64,000 nucleotides of DNA from Lachnospira hominis (ex Liu et al. 2021) (GCF_014287955.1 NZ_JACOPD010000004.1:124001-188000); one strand, 5' to 3'. Positions 24,971 through 35,624 are shown, counted from the first letter of the stretch. Program-made: numbers and translations. The notes: generated by a model not told the origin, from the letters alone.

Positions 24971-26704
24971 ATGGTAAATAAAAAAAGAACAAGCTTAAAG
25001 GTACTGATACTTATTCCCGTATTTATTCTTGGAATATTATCTGTGGTATCCAATATAATGGCTATTAATAATATAAGAATGGTTAATTCAAATGCATCTG
25101 ATATTACGGATGATTGTATGAATAGTATATCAGAACTAGGTGAAATCCAGAATGCAACACAGTCAATACATAAGCTGGGGTTGTCTCATATTATTGCAAC
25201 TGACCTTAATACAATGATTTCTGTAGTGGAAAATATAAGGAAGGAACAGTCAGAACTTGAAAATAATCTTGAAGATTATAAGAAGTATGTCAGTGATTCT
25301 GATCAGGAAGTTTATAATTCACTTGTACAGAATTATGAAATTATGAAAAAAGAGCTTGGAAGTATTATGGCATATAGTGCACTTGGTAAGAAAGAAGAGG
25401 CATATGCATTGGCAAACGGAGTAGTAAGCGATAGCAGCAGTGCAATACAGGAAAATATAAATGTATTAAAAGAACATGCTAATTCTACAGCTTCAACTGC
25501 AAGAGAAAGACTTTCGGCAGTATATACCGGTTCTCTTATATGTAGTATTGTTATTATTGCAATAAGTATATTGTTACTGCTTACAGCATTGTATTGTGTT
25601 ATGAAATATATTATAAAACCGATACTTGCAACGAATAAAGATATTAGGGAAATTATAAGTGGAATAGATAATGGAGAAGGTGATCTTACTAAGAGAGTTA
25701 CAATACTGTCTAATGATGAGATTGCTGATCTCGGTAATGGAATTAATATTTTTATGGAAAAACTTCAGGGAATACTTAAACTGATTATTGAGAATACAAA
25801 CCTGATGGAAGGCGTTGTAGAGGCCGTAGATAAAAGTGTGGCTGCCTCTAATGATAGTGCTTCTGATTTATCAGCAATGACAGAAGAATTATCTGCAACT
25901 ATGCAGGATGTAGGACAATCAGTTAATGTTATTAATGACAGTGCGAATAATGTACGTGAAGACGTTGATATAATAGCATCAAAGTCAAATGAAATTAATA
26001 CATTTTCTAAGCAGATGAAAGAAGATGCTGATAATATGGAAAGTAATGCCAGAAACAATATGGAACAGACAAGTGAAAAGGTTGGTGAGATACTGGAAGT
26101 ACTAAATAATGCGATTGAAGACAGCAAAAGTGTTGACCAGGTTAATAATCTGACTAATGATATTTTAAGTATATCAAGCCAGACCAATCTTCTTGCATTG
26201 AATGCATCGATTGAGGCAGCGAGGGCTGGAGAAGCAGGAAAAGGATTTGCGGTTGTTGCAGAAGAGATACGCCAGCTTGCAGATTCAAGCAGAGAAACAG
26301 CAAACAGAATACAGCAGATAAATTCGGTTGTAGTTAAAGCAGTATCTAATTTATCAGATAACGCTAACAATCTTGTTAAATATATGCAGCAGACGATACT
26401 CCCTGAATTTGAAAGGTTTGTAGATAGTGGTGCTTCATATAAAAATAATGCATCATATATTGAGGATGCTATGAATGAGTTTGTATTAAAAACTGACGCT
26501 TTAAAGAAAAACATTAATGAGATAGCAGGTTCTATTAACACTATTACGGCTGCGGTTGATGAAGGTGCGGAGGGTGTCAACAGCACGGCAGAAAATACAC
26601 AGAACCTTGTTGAAGATATAGTTAATATCAGTAGCAAAATGAAAGAAAATAAGGCTATAGCAAAGACACTTCAAGAAAGTACAGATATATTTGCTATTTT
26701 TTAA
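24971..26704 (+). CDS. Transmembrane chemoreceptor (MCP) paired with a binding lipoprotein
   Basis: A 577-aa receptor: TM1 at about 8-31, an extracytoplasmic four-helix-bundle-type sensor (35-180), TM2 at about 186-210, a HAMP domain (211-265) and the MCP signalling domain with tip [20 protein letters not shown] near residue 405. A four-helix sensor is the type used to contact binding proteins in Tar-like receptors. ATG 24971 follows GGAG at 24961-24964; an upstream ATG at 24959 overlaps that site. The preceding lipoprotein is its likely ligand carrier. Confidence 0.9.
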   Translation: MVNKKRTSLKVLILIPVFILGILSVVSNIMAINNIRMVNSNASDITDDCMNSISELGEIQNATQSIHKLGLSHIIATDLNTMISVVENIRKEQSELENNLEDYKKYVSDSDQEVYNSLVQNYEIMKKELGSIMAYSALGKKEEAYALANGVVSDSSSAIQENINVLKEHANSTASTARERLSAVYTGSLICSIVIIAISILLLLTALYCVMKYIIKPILATNKDIREIISGIDNGEGDLTKRVTILSNDEIADLGNGINIFMEKLQGILKLIIENTNLMEGVVEAVDKSVAASNDSASDLSAMTEELSATMQDVGQSVNVINDSANNVREDVDIIASKSNEINTFSKQMKEDADNMESNARNNMEQTSEKVGEILEVLNNAIEDSKSVDQVNNLTNDILSISSQTNLLALNASIEAARAGEAGKGFAVVAEEIRQLADSSRETANRIQQINSVVVKAVSNLSDNANNLVKYMQQTILPEFERFVDSGASYKNNASYIEDAMNEFVLKTDALKKNINEIAGSINTITAAVDEGAEGVNSTAENTQNLVEDIVNISSKMKENKAIAKTLQESTDIFAIF

Positions 26705-26732
26705 ATTGCTGTTTTTTAAATGAAAAAGCATG

Positions 26733-26761
26733 TTTAAAAACTGGGTAAAATATGTTATCAT
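26733..26761 (+). promoter_or_regulatory. Probable uraA-upp promoter
   Basis: TTTAAA at 26733-26738, 17 bp, then TATCAT at 26756-26761. No PyrR-type attenuator is visible in the short leader. Confidence 0.5.
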
Positions 26762-26794
26762 TATGTAAATTATTTTTAATAGGGAGAAAAACTA

Positions 26795-28201
26795 ATGAAC
26801 GAGAAAAATCAAGAAGTTGTTCGTGATGCACGACAGCTCGGAATTCCGAAAATGCTGATTCTTGGAATACAGCATATGTTTGCCATGTTCGGAGCTACTA
26901 TTCTGGTACCTATTCTTGTAGCAGGATATTTTCAGAATGCATGTGGCGAACCAATAACAAGAGGCCTTACAGTATCTGTTACACTGTTTTGTGCCGGTAT
27001 TGGAACATTAATTTTCCATGTCTGCTCAAAATTTAAAGTTCCTGCATTTCTTGGCTCATCATTCGCATTTCTTGGTGGATTTTATACAGTAGCCAATCTC
27101 AATACAGGAATTTATGCCGATATGGGTGCTAACGAGAAAGCTGCATATGCATGTGGCGGTATCGTTGTAGCAGGTCTGTTATATCTTGTTGTAGCTTTAA
27201 TTTTTAAGCTTGTCGGTGTGAACAGAGTTATGAGATTCCTTCCACCGGTAGTTACAGGACCAATTATTATTTGTATTGGTCTTTCACTTGCTTCATCAGC
27301 AATATCTAATGCTTCAACTAACTGGCTTCTTGCCGTAGTTGCACTTGCTGTAATAATAATATTTAATATCTGGGGCAAGGGGATGTTTAAGATTATTCCT
27401 ATCCTTATGGGTGTAATCATTTCATATGCTTTTGCATTGATTCTTAATGCATTTGGAGTTACAAATCCTGATGGTTCAGCAATACTTAATTTTGCATCTG
27501 TTTCATCAGCAAGCTGGATTGGTTTTCCAAAATTCCAGATTTGCAAGTTTGATATTACAGCAATTCTTGTAATGGCACCTATCGCTATTGCAACAATGAT
27601 GGAACATGTTGGAGATATGTCAGCTATATCAGCTACTGTTGATGAGAATTTTATAGCAGATCCGGGTCTTCACAGAACAATAATGGGTGATGGACTTGCT
27701 ACAGCGTTTGCAGGTCTTATTGGTGGACCGGCTAATACTACATATGGAGAAAACACAGGTGTCCTTGAACTTTCAAAGGTATATGACCCAAGAGTAATAA
27801 GAATTGCTGCAGGTCTTGCAGTGATACTTTCATTTATACCTAAGTTTTCAGAGATTATTTCTACAATGCCGGCAGCCATAATCGGTGGTGTATCATTTAT
27901 GCTTTATGGTATGATTTCAGCTATTGGTGTAAGAAATGTTGTTGAAAATAAGGTAGACCTTACAAAGTCACGTAACCTTATAATTGCCGGTGTAATCTTT
28001 GTATGCGGTCTTGGTTTTTCAAATGGACTTACATTCACAATAGGTGAAACGCATATTACACTCACAGCACTTGCTATCGCAGCTATTGCAGGTATTATCC
28101 TCAATGCTGTTTTACCGGGTAATGATTACAGGTTTGGTGTAAATCCAAGCGGAGACCAAAGCCGTGGTGTATATGTAAGCAACACAGATGATGAAAAATA
28201 A
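26795..28201 (+). CDS. uraA: Uracil permease (NCS2 family)
   Basis: A 468-aa transporter with about 14 helices. NCS2 signatures are present: LGIQHMFAMFGATILVP at the start, VPAFLGSSFAFLGG, and the substrate/proton residues in the EHVGDMSAIS segment followed by GGPANTTYGENTGVL. It imports uracil with protons. AGGGAGAA precedes the start. The uracil phosphoribosyltransferase gene follows 53 bp later, a common uptake-and-trap pair. Confidence 0.9.
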   Translation: MNEKNQEVVRDARQLGIPKMLILGIQHMFAMFGATILVPILVAGYFQNACGEPITRGLTVSVTLFCAGIGTLIFHVCSKFKVPAFLGSSFAFLGGFYTVANLNTGIYADMGANEKAAYACGGIVVAGLLYLVVALIFKLVGVNRVMRFLPPVVTGPIIICIGLSLASSAISNASTNWLLAVVALAVIIIFNIWGKGMFKIIPILMGVIISYAFALILNAFGVTNPDGSAILNFASVSSASWIGFPKFQICKFDITAILVMAPIAIATMMEHVGDMSAISATVDENFIADPGLHRTIMGDGLATAFAGLIGGPANTTYGENTGVLELSKVYDPRVIRIAAGLAVILSFIPKFSEIISTMPAAIIGGVSFMLYGMISAIGVRNVVENKVDLTKSRNLIIAGVIFVCGLGFSNGLTFTIGETHITLTALAIAAIAGIILNAVLPGNDYRFGVNPSGDQSRGVYVSNTDDEK

Positions 28202-28254
28202 TTAAAAAGCAAATAATACATCTATATAGATGGAAAAACAGAGGTTAGGTTATA

Positions 28255-28899
28255 ATGAATTTTAAAGAAGAAAAAAATATTACAATTTTTGAACATCCGT
28301 TAATTCAGCACAAAATTTCAATTTTGAGAGATAAGAGAACAGGAACTAATGAATTCAGAAAGCTTGTAGAAGAGATTGCCATGCTTGAAGGTTTTGAGGC
28401 AATGGGAGATCTTGAACTTGAAGATGTAGAGATTGAAACTCCAATTGAAAAATGCATGACTCCTATGATTTCCGGACGTAAACTTGCAGTTGTTCCGATT
28501 CTTAGAGCTGGTCTTGGTATGGTTTCAGGTATTCTTGCCCTTGTACCGACTGCAAAAGTAGGTCATATCGGTATGTATAGAGATGAGGAAACTCATGAAC
28601 CACATGAATATTATTGCAAACTTCCAAGCCCTATTGAAGAAAGGCTTATTATTGTAACAGACCCAATGCTTGCAACAGGCGGCTCAGCAGTAGATGCAAT
28701 TGATCAGATTAAAAAGCATGGTGGTAAAAAGATTAAGTTTATGTGTATTATAGCTGCACCGGAAGGTCTTGAGAAGCTTCATAAGGCTCATCCGGATGTT
28801 CAGATTTATGTAGGACATCTTGACAGACAGCTCAATGAAAATGCATATATATGTCCGGGTCTTGGTGATGCCGGCGACAGAATTTTTGGTACAAAATAA
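28255..28899 (+). CDS. upp: Uracil phosphoribosyltransferase
   Basis: A 214-aa protein, near the usual length of about 209. It converts uracil and PRPP to UMP. The PRPP-binding motif is seen in [32 protein letters not shown] at the N-terminus, [10 protein letters not shown] and the terminal [13 protein letters not shown] are family hallmarks. GTP activates many members. It is co-transcribed with uraA and closed by the terminator at 28940-28984. Confidence 0.95.
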   Translation: MNFKEEKNITIFEHPLIQHKISILRDKRTGTNEFRKLVEEIAMLEGFEAMGDLELEDVEIETPIEKCMTPMISGRKLAVVPILRAGLGMVSGILALVPTAKVGHIGMYRDEETHEPHEYYCKLPSPIEERLIIVTDPMLATGGSAVDAIDQIKKHGGKKIKFMCIIAAPEGLEKLHKAHPDVQIYVGHLDRQLNENAYICPGLGDAGDRIFGTK

Positions 28900-28939
28900 T
28901 AATAGACTTGTTTTCTAAATAAATAAAAAATGGTTTTAT

Positions 28940-28984
28940 GCCGGAAATCTTTATTGAAAATTAATATTGATTTCCGGCTTTTTT
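28940..28984 (+). terminator. Terminator of uraA-upp
   Basis: GCCGGAAATC (28940-28949) pairs perfectly with GATTTCCGGC (28969-28978), followed by six T. Confidence 0.85.
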
Positions 28985-29036
28985 GTGTTATCATTATTAA
29001 TGTGAAATATATTAGACGTGTAAAATATGGTAGGTA

Positions 29037-31103
29037 ATGCGTATGGATAAATCATTGAGTATTGATACAGGGCATCATGAAAAGCTATATCAGGAAAGAA
29101 TGAACTTTTTGCTGACGGGAGAAAAGGATAGGGTTTGTTCTATATATATAGATGTTACGGATAATAAGATGCTTGCTATTATAACACGTAAGCATAAGTA
29201 TAATTACAATGAATTAAACAATATTTCTGTGAGATGCTGGCTTGATAAATATATATATCCTAATATTTCTGATGGATATAATCTGGAAGAGTTTAAGAAA
29301 GGTTTCACCAGAAAAGCTCTGTTGGAAGAATTTGAAAAAGGTGAACGTAATATACAATTTTATCATAGTTATTATGATGAAAATGGCAATTTGAAATTAT
29401 ACAAAGTGCGTGTCAGCCTTATAGAAAATCCGTACAACGGTCATATAGAAGCATATGCGGTCTGGAAAGACAGAACATTAAAATATATTGACAAAGAGAT
29501 AAGTAAAATTCTGTATAACAATGATTATATAGGAATCGGAATTATAGACAGCTGTAAAGGAAATCTGTATATGCGTGCTGCTCATTTTGAGGGCATGGAA
29601 GTTGATGAACAGAAGTCATATGTATATGATGATATAGTAAAGCAGATGAGTGAGATAAGAATTGCCAATGAAAGTAAAGAGCAGTTCTTAAAATGTACGG
29701 CACTTGATTACCTTAATGATAACATGAATATAGCTGGAGTGTATTCATTTAATGTTTATAATATAAAAAATAAAGTTGAAAGATACAGCTATCACTGGTT
29801 TGATAAGAAAAAAGGTATTATTCTTGTTGTTATTGAAGATATGACAAAAGAACTTGAGACTGATAGTGTTACGGGTGCATTAAACCGTGAAGGATTTGTT
29901 CATAAAGCAGAAAATATAATTAAAAATAATCCTGACAAAGATTTTGCACTTTTATATTTTAATATCCAGAAGTTTAAGGCGATTAATGATTTATATGGTT
30001 ATGCAGCAGGAGATACGGTATTACATCAGGCTGTTAATATTTTACAGATTTCTTTTTTGAAACCGCTTGCAATATCAAGGATAGAAGCAGACCGATTTGT
30101 TGTGCTGGTTGATAAGAACAATCTGGATTTTGAAAAGCTCACATCAATACTTCATCGTGTTTATGATAAAGATGGGATGAAAGTAGATATATATGTAAGA
30201 TGTGGCATTTATTATATACCGAAAGACACGGATTTGAGTGTTTCTGATATGTGTGACAGGGCAAAGCTTGCAAAATTATATATACCTAATCAGTATGTAC
30301 AGCCGTATGCTATATTTAATGAAGACATGAAATATGATTATGAGCAAAGAAGTCTTGCTCTGATTCAGCTGGATGATGCTATAAAAAATAGTGAGATAAA
30401 AGTGTTTTATCAGCCTATATATGATGCAAAAACGAAGCAGATAGCATCGGCGGAAGCTCTTGTACGCTGGGTTTCACCCAAAGGCGTAATACTACCGGGT
30501 AAATTTATTCCTGCACTTGAAGAAAGCGGACACATAACAAAGCTTGATACATATGTACATAAAAGCGTCCGTAGATTTATGGAAAATAGATATAAAAACG
30601 GAAAAAAGATTGTTCGTGTCGCAGTCAATTTATCAAGAATGGACCTGATGGATGGTGAAATCATGGATTTGATTATTGATGATGTAAAAGATGAACACTA
30701 TTCAAAACAGATGGTTAATTATGAAGTAACTGAGTCGGCATATGCAAATGTTTCCGGTAAAGGTACCAATTTTCTTAAGCAGCTTCACGATAACGGTGTA
30801 AAGCTTCTTATTGATGATTTCGGAAGTGGTATGTCATCATTCAGCACATTAAGAGATTACAATTTTGATGTTATAAAGCTTGATATGGGGTTTGTGCAAA
30901 AACTTGGTGAAAATAAAAAATATAATAATATAGTAATGTCAATTATTGAACTCGCACACAGACTTGATATGAAAGTGGTCGCAGAAGGAGTGGAGACAAA
31001 AGAGCAGGCAGACTATCTTAAAGAATATGGATGCGATTATCTTCAGGGATTTTATTTTTCAAAACCGCTGCCTGAAGAAGAATTCGCAAAGCTTCTTGAT
31101 TAA
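29037..31103 (+). CDS. Cyclic di-GMP phosphodiesterase with degenerate GGDEF and intact EAL domain
   Basis: A 688-aa cytosolic protein. The N-terminal 275 residues look like two PAS-like sensor units. A GGDEF-type domain (about 280-430; DSVTGALNREGF, FNIQKFKAINDLYG) has the active site reduced to IEADRF where GGDEF is expected, so it cannot be a diguanylate cyclase. The EAL domain (about 440-688) keeps SAEALVRW, VNLSR, the Glu of YEVTES, DDFGSG, VIKLD and VAEGVET, so hydrolysis of c-di-GMP is predicted. The start could also be ATG 29043, whose spacing to TAGGT is better. Confidence 0.88.
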   Translation: MRMDKSLSIDTGHHEKLYQERMNFLLTGEKDRVCSIYIDVTDNKMLAIITRKHKYNYNELNNISVRCWLDKYIYPNISDGYNLEEFKKGFTRKALLEEFEKGERNIQFYHSYYDENGNLKLYKVRVSLIENPYNGHIEAYAVWKDRTLKYIDKEISKILYNNDYIGIGIIDSCKGNLYMRAAHFEGMEVDEQKSYVYDDIVKQMSEIRIANESKEQFLKCTALDYLNDNMNIAGVYSFNVYNIKNKVERYSYHWFDKKKGIILVVIEDMTKELETDSVTGALNREGFVHKAENIIKNNPDKDFALLYFNIQKFKAINDLYGYAAGDTVLHQAVNILQISFLKPLAISRIEADRFVVLVDKNNLDFEKLTSILHRVYDKDGMKVDIYVRCGIYYIPKDTDLSVSDMCDRAKLAKLYIPNQYVQPYAIFNEDMKYDYEQRSLALIQLDDAIKNSEIKVFYQPIYDAKTKQIASAEALVRWVSPKGVILPGKFIPALEESGHITKLDTYVHKSVRRFMENRYKNGKKIVRVAVNLSRMDLMDGEIMDLIIDDVKDEHYSKQMVNYEVTESAYANVSGKGTNFLKQLHDNGVKLLIDDFGSGMSSFSTLRDYNFDVIKLDMGFVQKLGENKKYNNIVMSIIELAHRLDMKVVAEGVETKEQADYLKEYGCDYLQGFYFSKPLPEEEFAKLLD

Positions 31104-31141
31104 TAATAATTATATTTGATGTGATAATTTTAATGAGTAAA

Positions 31142-31197
31142 ATACATATGTCAGATGAGTAATATAATTTACCATTTGACATATGTATATTTTTTTG
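31142..31197 (+). terminator. Terminator after the EAL gene
   Basis: ATACATATGTCA (31142-31153) pairs perfectly with TGACATATGTAT (31177-31188), followed by a long T run. Confidence 0.85.
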
Positions 31198-31280
31198 TTT
31201 ATAATGCCAATAGTTAGCTGCAACTAATATAACTTAGATATGCATAACAATATTATAAATGAAAGGTATTATAATTATAA

Positions 31281-31688
31281 ATGAAAAATATTATAAAAAA
31301 TCCAATTAAAATTCTTTGGCTTGCAGCGGCATTTATCTCAATGGCACTTGGTGCGATTGGTGTTATTCTGCCGGTATTGCCAACTACGCCGTTTCTTTTA
31401 CTTGCTTCCTTTTGTTTTGCAAAAGGGTCAGAGCGTTTTCATAAGTGGTTTACAAAAACAAAGCTTTATAAAAAGCATTTGGATAGTTTTGTGAAAAACC
31501 GTGCAATGACGCTTAAAACAAAGCTTTGTATATTGATACCTGCATCATGTATGCTTGTTCTTGCAATGATTGCAATGTCGAACATATATGGAAGAGTGTT
31601 TATTGTATTTCTTATAATATTCAAATATGTATATTTCTTTACAAAGATACAGACAATACCATCTTCAGCAAAAATAGAAACCGAATAG
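31281..31688 (+). CDS. ybaN: YbaN/DUF454-family inner-membrane protein
   Basis: A 135-aa protein with about three to four helices. The family motif LGAIGVILPVLPTTPFLLLASFCFAKGSERFHKWF is clear in the N-terminal half. Function is unknown. Its last 50 bp overlap the 3' end of the truncated dehydrogenase gene on the other strand. Confidence 0.82.
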   Translation: MKNIIKNPIKILWLAAAFISMALGAIGVILPVLPTTPFLLLASFCFAKGSERFHKWFTKTKLYKKHLDSFVKNRAMTLKTKLCILIPASCMLVLAMIAMSNIYGRVFIVFLIIFKYVYFFTKIQTIPSSAKIETE

Positions 31689-32226
31689 TTACCTGTTCAA
31701 CTTCATATGTACATAATCCTTTTTTGTGGTCTTCGTATGCTTTTGCAATGATTTCGGTATCAATAAAAGCGTGCATTGCAGGGCGGACAAAAAAGTTAGG
31801 CTTTAAAAAAGTTCCGTCACTATTATACATAATTGAGACAGATGTACAAGCAGCACAATTTGATGCAATTGTAGGAAATGTAAATACAGGTTTGTCATCC
31901 GTTATGCACAGGCATTTTACTGTATCAAGTGCTTTGCCGCCGCCTACACCGAATACCATGTCAGCTTCGCTATATAGAGGTAATGCACGAAGTTTATCAA
32001 CAGTTTCGTATGTACAGTCATTTCCATAAAGTTCGACGCCGATAATTTCAAGTGCTGTGTGAGATACTGCTTCTTTAATTTTGTCAAGTGCAGCTGCAAG
32101 AGCCTTTTTTCCACCGATTACAAGAACCGTTCTGCCGTATGATTCACAGACGGGACCAATCTTATCATAAATTGCATTACCGATAGAGTAACTCGGCAGA
32201 TGTACTTCATAATTTTCAAGCTTCAT
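31639..32226 (-). pseudogene. Truncated iron-containing alcohol/glycerol dehydrogenase
   Basis: The 195-codon frame matches the N-terminal half of GldA-type dehydrogenases: VLVIGGKKAL, FGVGGGKALDTVK (the NAD-binding GGG-S/K-x-x-D), and TFPTIASNCAACTSVSIMY. The family is about 350 aa and the C-terminal helical domain with the metal-binding His residues is missing. The last 30 residues do not look like the family and run across the ybaN end, so a deletion has fused the gene to foreign DNA. It still has a good ribosome site (GGAGGAA), a promoter-like -10 and a hairpin upstream. Confidence 0.78.
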
Positions 32227-32252
32227 AATAATTCCTCCATTAATTAAATAAA

Positions 32253-32274
32253 TATTTTGTTAAATAACAAAATA
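32253..32274. promoter_or_regulatory. Inverted repeat upstream of the truncated dehydrogenase
   Basis: TATTTTGTTA, AA, TAACAAAATA: ten-base arms with a 2-bp centre. It could be an operator or an RNA hairpin just before the start. It resembles half-sites used by several repressors but fits no consensus well. Confidence 0.45.
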
Positions 32275-32277
32275 TAA

Positions 32278-32319
32278 AAAGGCATATCAACTCATTGTTA
32301 TGTGAGTCAATACGCCTTT
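32278..32319 (-). terminator. Attenuator-like hairpin in the leader of the truncated dehydrogenase
   Basis: On the minus strand AAAGGC and eleven more bases pair with a segment ending GCCTTT (17 bp including G:U pairs), followed by T residues. It lies between a promoter-like TATACT (near 32350) and the start codon, so read-through would be required for expression. The rest of 32227-32612 shows only AT-rich DNA and the promoter of the BMP lipoprotein. Confidence 0.6.
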
Positions 32320-32612
32320 GTATTTTTACTTTATTGAATTAAAGTAAGTATATCATAAACCGGCGTTGATTTAAACCTGTTAAAATAAAAAACTGCACAG
32401 ACGGAAAATATATATTAAAATTCAAATCTGTATAATTGGTGATTTTTTAAAATTGTGTATTTTTGTGTGAATTTAGATGTATTTTCAGAAAATGTAATAT
32501 ATTACAAAAATTTTATTGTTTTCTATTGTAAAAATAAACATGTGTATGATATTATAAAATTAATTTATATATTGTTTTGGTAAATGATAATTGAATATGA
32601 GAGGTGATGCGA

Positions 32613-33788
32613 ATGAAAAGAATTAAATCATTTTTTAAAATATTGGGTATGCTTGTTTTATGTGCTTCGTTTACAGGCTGCGGTGTGAACGGCAATATCG
32701 ATGATTACGCGGTTAATACGGGCTATGGTGATTCTGATACGGTAAAAAGTTCTTCAGGAGTATCAAGGGACAGCATAAAGGTTGGAGTAATTCATCTGTC
32801 TGATCCAGCCGAGGGCAGCGGATATACATATACGCATGATATTGGAATTATGGGTATGCAGCAAAATCTCGGATTGTCGGACAGTCAGATTATAAGAAAG
32901 ATTAATGTTAATGATTCGGACAAAGAGGCTACGAGAAAAGCGATAAAAGAATGTATCGACGAGGGCTGTAACATAATATTTTCAACAAGCTGGGGCTATA
33001 TGGAGACAACGGCACAGATGGCAGAAGAATATCCTGATGTTTATTTTTCTCACGGCACGGGTTACATGAGCAATGGAAAGAATTTTAACAATTATTTCGG
33101 AAGAATATATCAGCCGAGATATCTTAGCGGAATAGTTGCAGGAATGAATACAAAGACGAATAAAATAGGTTATGTTGCCGCAATGGGTTCGGAAAATTCA
33201 GAGGTTACGGGTGGAATTGATGCTTTTGCATTGGGCGTTTATTCTGTGAATCCTTCGGCTCAGATATATGTAAAGGTGACAAACAGTTGGTATGACCCTG
33301 AAGCTGAGAAAGCTGCGGCCTCTACGCTTCTTGACATGAACTGCGATGTTATAACACAGCATTGTGATACTACATATCCGCAGCTTCTTGCACAGCAGAA
33401 AAATGTATACAGTATAGGATACAATTCTGATATGAGTAAAGATGCACCCAATGCCTGCCTTTGCAGCGTTATATGGAACTGGAGTGCATATTATACGGCG
33501 GCTGTACAGAGTGTTATTGACGGAACATGGGACGGAAGCAATTATTACGGCGGTATGAATGAAAATCTTGTCGGCATAACACAGCTCGCTGATTTCTGCA
33601 AATCGGGAACACAGCAAAAAGTTGATGAGGCAAAGAAGGATATTATATCGGGAAAACTCGGAATATTTGACGGAGTTATAGAGACCAATACGGGAACGAC
33701 AGTCGGAGAGAATGGAAAAACACTCAAAGATTCGGATATTACGGGAAATATTAACTGGTATTTCAAAACCGTGACAGTAGTACAGTAA
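32613..33788 (+). CDS. Orphan BMP-family binding lipoprotein
   Basis: A 391-aa lipoprotein with signal peptide and lipobox CASFTGCG (Cys near residue 24). The mature part is a BMP/PnrA-type fold: IKVGVIHLSDPAEGSG, CNIIFSTSWGYMETT, RIYQPRYLSGIVAGM, KIGYVAAMGSENSEVTGG and ITQHCDTTYPQ, parallel to the protein at 132-1373. BMP proteins usually bind nucleosides. No transporter genes flank it; a chemoreceptor gene follows 23 bp later. GAGGTGA sits 5 nt before ATG 32613; GTG 32604 and ATG 32607 overlap that site. Confidence 0.87.
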   Translation: MKRIKSFFKILGMLVLCASFTGCGVNGNIDDYAVNTGYGDSDTVKSSSGVSRDSIKVGVIHLSDPAEGSGYTYTHDIGIMGMQQNLGLSDSQIIRKINVNDSDKEATRKAIKECIDEGCNIIFSTSWGYMETTAQMAEEYPDVYFSHGTGYMSNGKNFNNYFGRIYQPRYLSGIVAGMNTKTNKIGYVAAMGSENSEVTGGIDAFALGVYSVNPSAQIYVKVTNSWYDPEAEKAAASTLLDMNCDVITQHCDTTYPQLLAQQKNVYSIGYNSDMSKDAPNACLCSVIWNWSAYYTAAVQSVIDGTWDGSNYYGGMNENLVGITQLADFCKSGTQQKVDEAKKDIISGKLGIFDGVIETNTGTTVGENGKTLKDSDITGNINWYFKTVTVVQ

Positions 33789-33811
33789 GAGAATAATGGG
33801 AGGAATACAGC

Positions 33812-35512
33812 ATGAATCTTAAAAAGAAAATATTGGCGGTTACAATCATTCCTGTACTTGTTTTGGGCATGGTTTCCATAATCCTTACTGTAACTATGGT
33901 AAAAAGTTCTGTTATGGAACAGGTTGAGGAATCTTTAAAAGGAACGGCATCGTCTACTTTGGCGGCATATGACCAAAATGCGGGAGATTACATTGTGACA
34001 ACAAACGGAGATATATGGAAAGGAAGTTACAATGTATCCAAGTCGGAAAATCTCGTTGACAGAATAAAAGAAAATACAGGTATGGACGTTACATTTTTCT
34101 ACGGAACAAAAAGAGTGATGACATCGGCACTTGACGCAAACGGTGAAAGAATTCTCGGTTCGCCTGCTGGAGATGTCATAACGCAGAAAGTGTTAAATGA
34201 TGGAGAAGAATATTTTACAAGCCGTGTTTCGCTGGATGGAGTTATGAATTACGGCTATTATATGCCTGTATATCAGAACGGAAGCAATGATGAGATAATC
34301 GGAATGGTGTTTGTCGGAACAAACAAGGCGGACAAGGACGCTGTTTTAAACAGAATTATTGCAATGATATGCACTGCTGTTGTCATTGTTATGGCTATAT
34401 GTATCGGCATAAGTATGAAGATTGCATATTCTATAAGTTCAGATATAAAGAGAAGTGTAGGAATCGTGGAACAGGTTGCGGGAGGCAGTCTTAATATAGA
34501 CGTTGACAAAAAGATGTTAAACCGCAAAGATGAAATAGGTGATTTGGCACGAGGCACAGTATCGCTTAGCAATGCAATGAACTTGGTAATTAACGAAATA
34601 TCGAGTAATTCAAAGCTTTTGCTTGAAACTTCGGGTGTTCTCGGCGAGGCGGCGGACAATACCGACAAGACAATGAATGAAGTCAGTGCAACCGTTAGTC
34701 AGATGGTTGAAAATTCAACAATACAGTCAGCCAATTCTAAAGCTGCGTTTGACCATATGAAGATCATGGAAAATAATATCAGCGAAACTACATCAGAGGC
34801 GTCTCTTCTTAGCGAATCAGCCGTGTCTATGCAGAAGTCAGGAACAAAGGTTTCTGAGACGCTTTTTAAGTTGTGTAATATCAATGACAATGTAAAAAAT
34901 ATAATTGAAGAAGTGAACGAGCAGACAAATCGCACAAATGAATCCGTAAACAAAATTAATTCGGCAATCTCATTTATTTCGGCTGTTGCTGAAGAGACTA
35001 ATCTTTTGAGCCTTAATGCGTCTATAGAGGCGGCAAGAGCAGGTGAAGCCGGAAAAGGCTTTGCGGTTGTTGCACAGCAGATAAAGAAGCTTGCGGAGCA
35101 GTCTAATGATTCAAGTAAGCAGATTGACGATATAACAAAGGTTCTTATGCAGGATTCGTATAAATCTGTCGAGATTATGCAGAAAATGCAGGATATAGTT
35201 ATAAGTCAGAGCGAAAGCATGGAAGAGACCCGTATTATTGTGGGACAGGTTCTTAATGATATACGCAGTTCAAAGGACAGCATAGAATTAATAATGAACA
35301 GTACGGTTAAACTTGAAGGTTCAAGAAATAAGGTGTCTGGTGCCGTTGAAGAACTTGCAGAAATTGCGGGACAAAATATGGAAAGCACTCAGAGAACATT
35401 TGAGGAGACGCAGAAGGTTACAGATACGTTCAAGGAAGTGTATTCAGGAGCCGTCAAGCTTAGGGAGATTGCTGACAAGCTAGCTGAGAGTGTGTCATAT
35501 TTTAAGATGTAA
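33812..35512 (+). CDS. Cache-type transmembrane chemoreceptor paired with a BMP lipoprotein
   Basis: A 566-aa receptor: TM1 at about 8-30, a single-Cache-like sensor (35-178; [38 protein letters not shown]), TM2 at about 182-203, HAMP (205-260) and MCP signalling tip [20 protein letters not shown] near residue 393. It starts 23 bp after the BMP lipoprotein, so the two form one unit. The Cache fold could bind a ligand directly, contact the lipoprotein, or both. GGGAGGAA precedes ATG 33812. Confidence 0.9.
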   Translation: MNLKKKILAVTIIPVLVLGMVSIILTVTMVKSSVMEQVEESLKGTASSTLAAYDQNAGDYIVTTNGDIWKGSYNVSKSENLVDRIKENTGMDVTFFYGTKRVMTSALDANGERILGSPAGDVITQKVLNDGEEYFTSRVSLDGVMNYGYYMPVYQNGSNDEIIGMVFVGTNKADKDAVLNRIIAMICTAVVIVMAICIGISMKIAYSISSDIKRSVGIVEQVAGGSLNIDVDKKMLNRKDEIGDLARGTVSLSNAMNLVINEISSNSKLLLETSGVLGEAADNTDKTMNEVSATVSQMVENSTIQSANSKAAFDHMKIMENNISETTSEASLLSESAVSMQKSGTKVSETLFKLCNINDNVKNIIEEVNEQTNRTNESVNKINSAISFISAVAEETNLLSLNASIEAARAGEAGKGFAVVAQQIKKLAEQSNDSSKQIDDITKVLMQDSYKSVEIMQKMQDIVISQSESMEETRIIVGQVLNDIRSSKDSIELIMNSTVKLEGSRNKVSGAVEELAEIAGQNMESTQRTFEETQKVTDTFKEVYSGAVKLREIADKLAESVSYFKM

Positions 35513-35624
35513 TAAAAACTGCTTACAGTTCATAAGGCAGATTATTATAGTGATACGTTATTATATTGGAATTAAAACTTTAAATTAATAATATTAAAAA
35601 TTAATATAAGATATGTTGCATTTT

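Noticed and set aside
25765..26637. Long minus-strand open frame inside the chemoreceptor gene
   Set aside because: It is the mirror of the coding frame of the MCP on the plus strand, with Ser/Leu-rich low-complexity translation and no ribosome site.
26705..26794. PyrR attenuator before uraA
   Set aside because: Only 90 bp with no terminator hairpin or PyrR-binding loop.
32253..32274. Rex or FNR operator
   Set aside because: Arms are TTGTTA/TAACAA with a 2-bp centre, whereas Rex and FNR sites need a longer spacer; the identity of any binder is left open.
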